From Chryseobacterium vaccae (GTDB lineage Bacteria > Bacteroidota > Bacteroidia > Flavobacteriales > Weeksellaceae), in NCBI RefSeq assembly GCF_009602705.1, contig NZ_VSWH01000001.1:2480001-2544000 (forward strand): a stretch of DNA of 64,000 bases, given 5' to 3'. This document shows positions 26,062-33,014 of the stretch, piece after piece. A program made the position numbers and the translations under genes. Under the pieces are notes generated by a model. The model had not been told where the DNA came from. It worked only from the letters and a program-made list of their open reading frames with translations, and did not search any database. Within the stretch, counting starts at the first letter, position 1. Each line of letters opens with the position of its first letter.

Positions 26062-26820
26062 ATGATTACCCTTCTCTATGATGGAAGCTTTGACGGCCTT
26101 TTCACCGCAGTATTTGAAGTTTTTGAATACCGCTACAAAGATATAGAAATCATCAGCAGGGAAAATTTCAGACAGGAAAATATGTTTGCAGAAATTCATG
26201 AAGTGATCACACAGCATGAAAAAGCAGAAAGAGTACTGAATAAACTTGAAAAACAAATTGAGAAGCAAGGCATCCGGGAACTGCTGAAAGTTTATTTATC
26301 TGAAGATCCTGAACGTGAAAACCTCATTCTGTCAGCCGTTAAGCAATCCGTACAGCATCCGGAAGAAAATATTCTTCATAATTATGCGGATCAGGACATC
26401 CTGAAGATCTCAAAGATCAGTAAATCCGTAGGCCGGGAAAGCCACAGAATGACGGCATTTGTCCGGTTTGAAAAAATGCAGGATGGTGTTTTCTTTGCTA
26501 AGATAGATCCGGATTTCAACGTACTTCCTCTCATCAGAAAACATTTTACAGACCGTTATCAGGATCAGAAATGGATGATTTTCGACCTGCGGAGAAACTA
26601 TGGTATTCTCTATGATCTTGAGACATCCGAATTCTTTTACCCTGAAGAACGATTAAATTTAAATCAGTACCAACAGCACTTCCATGACGAAGAAAAAAAT
26701 TACCAGACGCTATGGCAGCGGTATTTTACTAAAACCAATATTACAGAAAGGAAAAATTTAAAACTTCATATTCAGCATGTCCCGAAAAGGTATTGGAAAT
26801 ATCTGACGGAGAAGGGATAA
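26062..26820 (+). CDS. DUF4130-type DNA metabolism protein (TIGR03915)
   Basis: 252 residues. MITLLYDGSFDGLFTAVFEVFEY opens the family signature, and KISKSVGRESHRMTAFVRFEK followed by KHFTDRYQDQKWMIFDLRRNYG forms the DUF4130 core. Homologues are found beside the TIGR03916 radical SAM protein or fused to a uracil-DNA-glycosylase-like domain, which points to DNA damage or modification. No catalytic mechanism is established. It is separated from its partner by the broken AraC gene, so the two genes may no longer be cotranscribed. Confidence 0.87.
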   Translation: MITLLYDGSFDGLFTAVFEVFEYRYKDIEIISRENFRQENMFAEIHEVITQHEKAERVLNKLEKQIEKQGIRELLKVYLSEDPERENLILSAVKQSVQHPEENILHNYADQDILKISKISKSVGRESHRMTAFVRFEKMQDGVFFAKIDPDFNVLPLIRKHFTDRYQDQKWMIFDLRRNYGILYDLETSEFFYPEERLNLNQYQQHFHDEEKNYQTLWQRYFTKTNITERKNLKLHIQHVPKRYWKYLTEKG

Positions 26821-26877
26821 TTTGAAGATTTGAAAATGGAATCATTTGAAAATTGGAGTCTATTAAGCTTAGATACT

Positions 26878-27687
26878 TTAAATTTTCTTTTTCCCGATCG
26901 TCCTCAATGCTTTTTTAACGATATAGGCTGTTTCTTTGGAAGGACTTTCTCTTAGCCATTCATCACAGATTTCCACTACAAATTCCGGCTGGGATTTGCT
27001 GGCATCGTTCAGCCAGTTTCCTACGCTGTCCTGTACATAACGGGAAGGATCTGACCTCAACGGTTCTAAAATCTGAAGCCCTGGGGTTGGACTTTGTTTT
27101 AATGCTTCAATATGAGCACACCATACTCCGCGAGGTCTTGTGGATTCACTGGCAAAACGTCTTACATTCGGATCTTCATGAGCGGTCCAGTCTGCGAGTA
27201 TAGATAAGCTTTCTTCAAGTTCTGTTGCAATAGAAGGTCTTACAGCCATCCAGCAGATCTCCCGGACCCCGAAATGTCCGTCTGCTGCAAAGTGTTGTAT
27301 CTGATTCAGCTTTTCTTTTAAAGGTAAAGCATCATTCCGTCCTATCATGTAGGCAGCCCAGCATCTTACCAGATCGGAAATATGACCGGAAATAACAGTC
27401 AGAAATTCTTCATCATTATTTTTCAGGGTTTCAATAAGAACTCCTGTTCCAATAGCTTCATTTATAGTATTAACAGTCTGCTTTTTTAATCCATCAATTC
27501 GTTTCAGAACAGAACTCAGATATTCTGAACGTTTATTTTGTATCAACAGATTCTCTAATAACCTTCTTTGATCTACAGCCAGCCATTCCGTAAGGTTTAC
27601 TGTTTCGGTTTCTCCGTGGTTCAGCTGTTCTAGGATCGTAGGTGGAATATCTTTTATTGAACGGGCTCCTTTTCGTTTTTCGATCAT
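26878..27687 (-). CDS. DNA alkylation repair protein (AlkD-like HEAT repeats)
   Basis: 269 residues, all-helical. Repeats such as LSDLVRCWAAYMIGR, FGVREICWMAVRPSI and PNVRRFASESTRPRGVWC fit the HEAT-like AlkD superfamily, which excises N3- and N7-alkylpurines without base flipping. The PRGVW segment and preceding Arg-Arg-Phe match the DNA-facing helix of the DNA alkylation repair family. Another nucleic-acid maintenance gene in this cluster. It faces the HxlR gene divergently with a 95-base promoter gap. Confidence 0.85.
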   Translation of the reverse strand: MIEKRKGARSIKDIPPTILEQLNHGETETVNLTEWLAVDQRRLLENLLIQNKRSEYLSSVLKRIDGLKKQTVNTINEAIGTGVLIETLKNNDEEFLTVISGHISDLVRCWAAYMIGRNDALPLKEKLNQIQHFAADGHFGVREICWMAVRPSIATELEESLSILADWTAHEDPNVRRFASESTRPRGVWCAHIEALKQSPTPGLQILEPLRSDPSRYVQDSVGNWLNDASKSQPEFVVEICDEWLRESPSKETAYIVKKALRTIGKKKI

Positions 27688-27782
27688 CCTATTTTAATTA
27701 TTAACTTTACAAAAGTCTGAAACTATCTTAATATAAGCAATACCGCATATTTTCTGCCCATAGGGATAAAAAAGTCAATATT

Positions 27783-28142
27783 ATGAAAACAAAGGAGAAA
27801 ACGGAGGAAAATAAAATCTGTCCATTGGAAGTTGCTGTCAATACCATCAGTGGAAAATGGAAAATTCCTATCGTCTGGCAGATTAATGAAGGGAAAAAAC
27901 GGCCGAGTGAATTTCTGCGCGGCATTGCCAAAGTGGACCGGCGGGTATTGAATCAACAGCTCAGTGAAATGGTTACTGACGGAATTTTAATGAAAGAATC
28001 TTTTAACGAGCTTCCTCCCAGAGTTGAATACAGGCTGACAGAGCTGGGTGAAAAACTGGTTGAAATCCTGTGGCAGCTGAATGACTGGGGAAAATTGCTA
28101 ATCCCGGAAGAGGAAATAATTTCCCGAAGATCTCCCAGATAA
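27783..28142 (+). CDS. HxlR-family winged-helix transcriptional regulator
   Basis: 119 residues. CPLEVAVNTISGKWKIPIVW (about 13-32) is the HxlR opening with the conserved Cys13, followed by KRPSEFLRGIAKVDRRVLNQQLSEM (recognition helix) and a beta wing (NELPPRVEYRLTELG). Such dimeric regulators often sense electrophiles through the conserved cysteine. The last seven codons and the stop lie within short repeat C (28119-28157), so the C-terminus may have been reshaped by the repeat. The divergent alkylation-repair gene is a plausible target (inference). Confidence 0.88.
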   Translation: MKTKEKTEENKICPLEVAVNTISGKWKIPIVWQINEGKKRPSEFLRGIAKVDRRVLNQQLSEMVTDGILMKESFNELPPRVEYRLTELGEKLVEILWQLNDWGKLLIPEEEIISRRSPR

Positions 28143-28157
28143 CACAGATCTTTATAT
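28119..28157 (+). repeat. short dispersed repeat C, copy 2, overlapping the hxlR-like 3' end
   Basis: ATTTCCCGAAGATCTCCCAG and the following ATAACACAGATCTTT align with copies at 16969-17003, 29597-29631 and 30453-30490. The regulator's stop codon (28140-28142) lies inside it. Confidence 0.5.
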
Positions 28158-28266
28158 ACATTCTGTATTAGTATTTATTAATGGCTGTTTTTTAACAAAT
28201 GATAAAAAAAGACTGCTCAATAAGACTTTCTTAAAGTGCTTAAGCCCCCATTCCATTTTTAAGTTT

Positions 28267-28274
28267 TATCTTTG
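28267..28274 (+). promoter_or_regulatory. -7 promoter box of the deoxyhypusine-synthase-like gene
   Basis: TATCTTTG fits TAnnTTTG and lies 14 bases before the ATG at 28289, so the leader is very short. No -33 TTG was found at standard spacing. Confidence 0.5.
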
Positions 28275-28288
28275 CAAAAAATTAAAAA

Positions 28289-29263
28289 ATGAGCAAACCG
28301 ATAACTGAATTCATAGAAAAGTATTACCTGCACTTCAACGCAGCTGCATTGGTGGATGCTTCTAAAGGATATGTTGCCCATCTTAAAGATGGCGGAAAAA
28401 TGATGATTACTTTGGCAGGAGCAATGTCTACTGCTGAATTGGGAAAGATTCTTGCTGAAATGATCCGTCAGGGCAAAGTAGACTTTATTTCTTGTACAGG
28501 AGCGAACCTTGAAGAAGATTTAATGAATCTTGTGGCACACTCTCATTACGAAAGAGTTCCTCATTACAGAGATTTAACGGCTCAGGATGAATGGGATCTT
28601 TTAGAAAGAGGTCTGAACAGAGTTACAGATACCTGCATCCCTGAAGAAGAGGCTTTCAGAAGGTTACAAAAACATATTGTAGAGATCTGGAAAGATGCAG
28701 AAGCTAAAGGAGAAAGATATTTCCCGCATGAGTTTATGTACAAAATGATCCTTTCAGGTGTATTGGAGCAGTATTATGAAATTCCAAGAGAAAACTCATG
28801 GATGATTGCTGCTGCAGAAGCTAATCTGCCGATTGTAGTTCCGGGATGGGAAGATTCTACAATGGGTAACATCTTTGCTTCTTACTGTATCAAAGGAGAG
28901 CTTAAAGCGACTACAATGAAATCAGGTATTGAATATATGACATATCTTGCTGACTGGTATACTAAAAATTCAGGTGGAAAAGGAGTTGGATTCTTCCAGA
29001 TTGGTGGAGGTATTGCAGGAGATTTCCCTATCTGCGTAGTGCCTATGCTGTATCAGGATATGGAAATGCATGACATTCCGTTCTGGTCTTATTTCTGCCA
29101 GATTTCTGATTCTACAACGTCTTACGGTTCTTATTCAGGAGCGGTTCCAAATGAGAAAATCACTTGGGGTAAACTTGATATTACTACACCGAAATTTATC
29201 GTTGAAAGTGATGCTACGATCTGTGCACCATTGATGTTCTCTTACATCTTAGAAAACGCATAA
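28289..29263 (+). CDS. deoxyhypusine synthase family protein lacking the catalytic lysine
   Basis: 324 residues with the DHS Rossmann fold: MMITLAGAMSTAELGKILAEMI (NAD side), DFISCTGANLEEDL, and TMGNIFASYC. In eukaryotic DHS the spermidine-accepting lysine follows the GGG loop; here that segment reads GGGIAGDFPICV (239-250) with no lysine. Bacteria have no eIF5A with hypusine, so the usual protein substrate is missing. Related bacterial proteins are thought to act on polyamines, but the lysine loss leaves the reaction open. Monocistronic, with its own promoter and a terminator at 29296. Confidence 0.85.
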   Translation: MSKPITEFIEKYYLHFNAAALVDASKGYVAHLKDGGKMMITLAGAMSTAELGKILAEMIRQGKVDFISCTGANLEEDLMNLVAHSHYERVPHYRDLTAQDEWDLLERGLNRVTDTCIPEEEAFRRLQKHIVEIWKDAEAKGERYFPHEFMYKMILSGVLEQYYEIPRENSWMIAAAEANLPIVVPGWEDSTMGNIFASYCIKGELKATTMKSGIEYMTYLADWYTKNSGGKGVGFFQIGGGIAGDFPICVVPMLYQDMEMHDIPFWSYFCQISDSTTSYGSYSGAVPNEKITWGKLDITTPKFIVESDATICAPLMFSYILENA

Positions 29264-29295
29264 GAATAAAATTCTCACCAGAGATTATAATATCA

Positions 29296-29318
29296 GCGCT
29301 TCAATTTTTGGAGCGCTT
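29296..29318 (+). terminator. terminator of the deoxyhypusine-synthase-like gene
   Basis: AGCGCTTC / GGAGCGCT hairpin with a 7-base loop, followed by TTTTTTGATGTTTTTTT. Confidence 0.8.
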
Positions 29319-29369
29319 TTTTGATGTTTTTTTAAGTCTCGTAGATCAAGCAGATTGTTTTGATTGTTT

Positions 29370-29544
29370 TGTTGGGTTTACGCAAAGACACTATTTTTTT
29401 ACTTGCTTCATGGGTATAAGGGCGCAAAGATTTTATCTCCGATAAAATTTGATGCTGTATAACCTGCTGAAAATATCAGATTTTCTAGCGCCTTAAAAAC
29501 AACATAATAATAAAAAATCCTTGCGGCCTTGCGTAAACCCAACA
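29370..29544. repeat. 175-bp MITE-like element with 16-bp perfect terminal inverted repeats
   Basis: TGTTGGGTTTACGCAA at 29370-29385 is exactly reverse-complemented at 29529-29544. Further inward the arms continue imperfectly (GGGCGCAAAGATTTT near 29420 and AAAAATCCTTGCGG near 29515). No open frame inside and no clear target-site duplication. It sits in a 370-bp stretch between the DHS-like gene and a 48-residue gene, in a region already dense with short repeats. Confidence 0.65.
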
Positions 29545-29596
29545 GAAAATCCTGAACCATCCGCATGGTCTGCGAGCCTATATTTCAATCCCATTG

Positions 29597-29631
29597 GTGT
29601 CTGTAAAAATCTGTGTATTCTGTGGGAAAAT
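29597..29631 (-). repeat. short dispersed repeat C, copy 3 (degenerate)
   Basis: On the minus strand TTTTCCCACAGAATACACAG followed by ATTTTTACAG keeps the CCCrCAGA ... CACAGAT order of the other copies but is shorter. Confidence 0.4.
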
Positions 29632-29635
29632 AAAA

Positions 29636-29782
29636 TCAATCCAAAGAATTCACCAGTACAAAATAACGATACGCCAGAATTCCTTTCTCTATTTGGGTCA
29701 GTTTGGCAGGATCCTTCTTACTCAGCTTCGGAAGAACCTTTTTATTGATGGCATTCAACAGCCGGAAAAATGATTTTTTCAT
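29636..29782 (-). CDS. 48-residue basic protein, conserved-looking small gene
   Basis: An ATG at 29780-29782 opens a frame of 48 codons ending TGA at 29636-29638. The product MKKSFFRLLNAINKKVLPKL... is amphipathic and basic at the N-terminus, has a polar middle (SKKDPAKLTQIEKG), and ends YRYFVLVNSLD. It resembles small hypothetical proteins with MKKSFF..LN.INK openings that I associate with Chryseobacterium, by memory only. No signal peptide cleavage site. It is divergent from the alkyltransferase-like gene. Confidence 0.65.
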   Translation of the reverse strand: MKKSFFRLLNAINKKVLPKLSKKDPAKLTQIEKGILAYRYFVLVNSLD

Positions 29783-29888
29783 ATCTTTATCTTTACAATG
29801 AAACATCATTGGGTACAGAAGAGTTCAAAAATGATGCAAAAGCTGTGATATCAATACAGTACATTTTCAAACAGATAAAAAAGAACAT

Positions 29889-30185
29889 ATGGACGAGATT
29901 TTCAAACAACAGGTATATGAAGTTTCAAGACTTATTCCCAAAGGAAGAGTTTCTACCTATGGAGCTATCGCAAAAGCGGTCGGCTATCCTAATCATTCGC
30001 GTCATGTAGGAAAAGCAATGGGAGGCTGTCCGGAAGATGTGCCTGCTCACCGTGTTATTTCAAGTTCGGGCGTGTTATCTGTTCCTGAATTTCAACCTAA
30101 ACTGGAAGCTGAGGGAATTACTGTAGAAAATCTTAGAATAAAGAATTTTAAAAAGCTCTTCTGGGATCCAATGAATGAATTATAA
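29889..30185 (+). CDS. alkyltransferase-like protein (MGMT family, active-site Cys replaced by Ala)
   Basis: 98 residues, covering only the MGMT DNA-binding domain. The helix-turn-helix VSTYGAIAKAVGYPNHSRHVGKAM is intact, including the Arg finger, but the active-site PCHRV is PAHRV (Ala53). Alkyltransferase-like proteins bind O6-alkylguanine without repairing it and recruit nucleotide-excision repair; Trp or Ala at this site is known in the family. There is one further Cys (C47), not at the catalytic position. A possible partner of the DNA-repair genes nearby. Confidence 0.88.
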   Translation: MDEIFKQQVYEVSRLIPKGRVSTYGAIAKAVGYPNHSRHVGKAMGGCPEDVPAHRVISSSGVLSVPEFQPKLEAEGITVENLRIKNFKKLFWDPMNEL

Positions 30186-30247
30186 ATACCTGATTATAAA
30201 ATTATTTAACTTCAGTTCGGGATAAGAATATCTGATAGATGTAGGTT

Positions 30248-30377
30248 TGAAGCTGGATGAGGGAAGTTATGAAAGTCATTAAGAGCAAATATTGATCTGT
30301 TTTTATTTAATTTTCTGGAGGTTTTCAATATATATAACTAAAATTAACTTCCAGCCTCCTTTTTCCATCTTCCTGCC
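30248..30377 (+). repeat. dispersed intergenic repeat A, copy 2
   Basis: Aligns with the reverse complement of 8103-8240. Matching ends: GAAGCTGG then AGGGAAGTTATGAAAGTCAT on the left, and TATATAACTAAAATTAAC, CCAGCCTC and TTTCCATCTTCCTGCC on the right. The middle is diverged and slightly shorter. No coding capacity. Confidence 0.7.
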
Positions 30378-30452
30378 TTTTACATTTAAACTCCTTAACC
30401 CGAACTCACGTTATTTAATTTTTTTTTGCAGGACAATATATAAAAATACCCA

Positions 30453-30490
30453 AAAACATCCGTGAAATTTGCGGGATCTGTGGGAAATTC
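30453..30490 (-). repeat. short dispersed repeat C, copy 4
   Basis: On the minus strand TTTCCCACAGATCCCGCAAA followed by TTTCACGGATGTTTTTG matches the copy at 16969-17003 at about 26 of 36 positions. Confidence 0.55.
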
Positions 30491-30564
30491 ATTTAAGCAC
30501 ATAAAAAATGTCACTCATATCATGGATACAAGTGACACAAATATTTTTACAGTCTAAAACCGTA

Positions 30565-30975
30565 TTATTTCTTAATTCTTGAAGGACTTTGAGAGCCTTT
30601 CAATTCTTCCTTCAGCCTTTCGTTTTCTTCCTTCAGTAACGTAATATAAGCTTGCAGGTTTTCAATAATAGCTCCAGGAATATTATCATAATTATTCTGG
30701 TTAGTAATTACTCCCGCGGAAGAAGATCTATCATTAAATACCGGATGATCATTATTAACAATTATTTTAGAATCTTCTTCTTCATAAATTTCCTCAATCG
30801 GAACCTCTAGAAAACGGGCAATTTTGTCCCATTCATCAGGGATGATTCTTACATCACCACTTTCTTTTCTGCTGTAGTTAGATACATCCGTTGCAATAAA
30901 ATCAGCTACCTGTTGCTGCGTGTAGCCTTTTTGTTTTCTGATAAGACGTAATTTTTCTTTTTGCATGTCCGACAT
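30565..30975 (-). CDS. XRE-family transcriptional regulator with C-terminal coiled coil
   Basis: About 136 residues from MSDMQKEK; the frame stays open to 30993 (MPFLYK...), but a near -7 box (CATTTTTG) overlaps that part. The helix-turn-helix is RLIRKQKGYTQQQVADFIATDVSNYSRKESG. A linker with an acidic run (EEIYEEEDSK) leads to a C-terminal coiled coil (LQAYITLLKEENERLKEELKG) likely for dimer formation. A palindrome TGTATACA lies just upstream (31004-31011) and could be an autoregulatory site. The target is unknown; the nearest genes are the downstream repeats and the upstream DUF3592 operon. Confidence 0.85.
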   Translation of the reverse strand: MSDMQKEKLRLIRKQKGYTQQQVADFIATDVSNYSRKESGDVRIIPDEWDKIARFLEVPIEEIYEEEDSKIIVNNDHPVFNDRSSSAGVITNQNNYDNIPGAIIENLQAYITLLKEENERLKEELKGSQSPSRIKK

Positions 30976-31282
30976 TTTATACAAAAATGGCAAAAAAGCA
31001 CAATGTATACAACAGAAAATATAAAAAAATGCGATTGCCCTTCTTGTATTTTAGAATCACCAGAATCGATGAAATAAAAAATGAACGCGGATATTTACGT
31101 TTTATACTAAACCTTATCGTTTTTTGAAACCTATAAAGTTTGTAAGATTTTTATTTATACTAATTTTTAAAAGAAAAATATTATAAATAAATTTAAAATC
31201 ACTTTAAATAATGATTTTATTATTTAAAATCCCTGTATTCTTCGAGCTGAAAAATTCGTACAGATTAGAAAATATCTACACT

Positions 31283-32071
31283 TTATTTAGAAATCCGCTT
31301 TTTGAAATCTGAAAACCTATCTGATGGTTTGAATTTTCTTTCCCGGGTAAAAAGCATTTTCATATATCCAAAAAAAGAAGGAATAAGAATGGTAACAAAG
31401 AGGCTGCAGATTCCCAATGCCCAGAGTGGCATATCATCTCTCCTGCCTTGAAAATACTCCCAGATTACCCAGGACATCACTCCTAAAAAAAACAGCATCC
31501 CCGCCGGAAAAACAAAATAAATTACAAAGCCTAACCCTATACTGAAAACAATTGATGTATCCCAACCTAAGGAATAGAGAGTAATCCATGCCATGGCCAG
31601 ACCGAGAACAAACAGGAAAAGGGCCACAATAAAAATAATAAGTTTTTGTGTTCCAAAGCTTAAATTAGCCACACTCTGATCTCCGTTTTTGTAACTGATG
31701 GTAATGGTTTTCCCAACTTCCACAGGGTGGCTGCTTCCATAGTTTAAAGGCTTTTTGATCAGCTGGTTTTTATCATTTTTAAACTCCACTACCGCTGTAT
31801 AGGTATTGTCTCCGTCACTGGAATCCATTATTTCGTGGGCAACTACCCTAGCTTCATATTTCGGACCGGAAAAAAATTTAATAACGGGGGAAACGGCAAT
31901 TGACACCAGCCCGAAAAACAGACTGGAAACTACGTAAACTACAATTCCCGGATAGATAAAAGAAATGATAGAAACCGGCTTTCCGTCATTTTTTAATTTC
32001 TTCTTTCTATAATTAAGCAGAAGGATAAAGGCTGTAAAAATAAGAGGTGCCCATATTATAAATTTTCCCAT
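31283..32071 (-). CDS. DUF3592-containing membrane protein
   Basis: 262 residues. Helices at about 5-20, 35-62, 145-165, 170-205 and 218-240 frame an extracytoplasmic or cytoplasmic beta domain (about 70-140) with ARVVAHEIMDSSDGDNTYTA and VGKTITISYKNGD, the DUF3592 pattern. Function unknown. It is the fourth and last gene of the GIDE-like / LemA operon, starting 9 bases after the frameshifted gene. Confidence 0.7.
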   Translation of the reverse strand: MGKFIIWAPLIFTAFILLLNYRKKKLKNDGKPVSIISFIYPGIVVYVVSSLFFGLVSIAVSPVIKFFSGPKYEARVVAHEIMDSSDGDNTYTAVVEFKNDKNQLIKKPLNYGSSHPVEVGKTITISYKNGDQSVANLSFGTQKLIIFIVALFLFVLGLAMAWITLYSLGWDTSIVFSIGLGFVIYFVFPAGMLFFLGVMSWVIWEYFQGRRDDMPLWALGICSLFVTILIPSFFGYMKMLFTRERKFKPSDRFSDFKKRISK

Positions 32072-32080
32072 AGTCTTATT

Positions 32081-32438
32081 TTAAAGATTTTGTTTGTCCT
32101 TTAATTTGGAAGTGTCTTTTATAAAATTAATGGTTTCTTCTGTATTAAATAAGGTAAAAACGGTGACACATATAAGAATTGACAGATAAATCAAAGCTAA
32201 TTTCAGTTTTTCAAAATCGGCAAAAGCAGAGAAGAATACAAAAGGGATCAACAGGATTATGGAAAGCCCGAAAGTGAGAATAATAAAATCTCAGAATTTT
32301 TCTGATAAAGAAAATCTTTTTGAAAATACTGTATAATACAAACAGCCCTATAGTCAATACAGGAAAGCCGATGGCAAGACTTCCGAAAAATTGCCGGGAG
32401 TTAATAAAATCTCCAAAAATTCCTAAATCAATTTCCAT
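32081..32438 (-). pseudogene. four-helix membrane protein interrupted by a frameshift
   Basis: The frame starts at ATG 32438, 2 bases after the LemA stop, and reads MEIDLGIFGDFINSRQFFGS through KKIFFIRKILR. At the A-run 32285-32288 (TTTT on the coding strand) it goes out of frame. Removing one T gives FIILTFGLSIILLIPFVFFS and continues to DTSKLKDKQNL and a stop at 32081, about 118 residues with helices near 20-42, 55-75 and 80-100. The length, 358 bases, is 3n+1. A homopolymer slip or sequencing error is equally likely. Family unknown. Confidence 0.72.
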
Positions 32439-32440
32439 AA

Positions 32441-33001
32441 TTATAGTGTTGCAGGGTTATTTTGTTTTTCTGTATCAGAAAACTGAAGCATTTCTTTTTT
32501 CCGGTAGCTCATCATTTTCGCGAAAATACTATCAGGAAAAGTTTCAATTCCGGTATTGTAAAGATTCACAGATTCATTAAAAAAAATTCTTCGGGCAGCA
32601 ATAATCTCTTCCAGGTCGCTTAATCTTTTCTGAAGTTCAAGATACGACTGGTTCGATTTTATTTCAGGATAATTTTCAATAATAAGCATCACTGATTTTA
32701 ATTTTCCGTCCATCCGCTCTGCAGTCTTTATTTTTTCATGAACCTGATGGGCACCTAGATATTGAGAACGAAGAGTAACAAGCTCTTTAAGAACCGTGTT
32801 TTCATACAAGGAAGTCGCTTTTACAACACGTACAAGATTGGGGATTTCATCTGCACGCTGTTTCAGGATCACCTCTATATTGGCAAAAGCTTTTTGTGAA
32901 TTGTTGTTCAGGATAACCAGCCTGTTGTAGGTGTTGATTAAAAAAGTAACCAGACCTACAATGACAATAATGATTATTAAAAGAGAAATAATAGAAATCA
33001 T
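32441..33001 (-). CDS. LemA family protein
   Basis: 186 residues from MISIISLLIIIIVIVGL; an open frame extends 32 codons further but overlaps the upstream gene and would hide the membrane anchor. One N-terminal helix is followed by the LemA helical bundle: YNRLVILNNNSQKAFANIEVILKQRADEIPNLV and the later YNTGIETFPDSIFAKMM motif. LemA proteins are membrane-anchored with an extracytoplasmic bundle; role unclear. It lies 13 bases after the GIDE-like gene, a neighbour it has in many genomes. Confidence 0.92.
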   Translation of the reverse strand: MISIISLLIIIIVIVGLVTFLINTYNRLVILNNNSQKAFANIEVILKQRADEIPNLVRVVKATSLYENTVLKELVTLRSQYLGAHQVHEKIKTAERMDGKLKSVMLIIENYPEIKSNQSYLELQKRLSDLEEIIAARRIFFNESVNLYNTGIETFPDSIFAKMMSYRKKEMLQFSDTEKQNNPATL

Positions 33002-33014
33002 GGGCAGTCTGTTT

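Noticed and set aside
29521..29748. Open frame of 75 codons on the plus strand
   Set aside because: It crosses the MITE end, repeat C copy 3 and the 48-residue gene antisense; it has no coding pattern.
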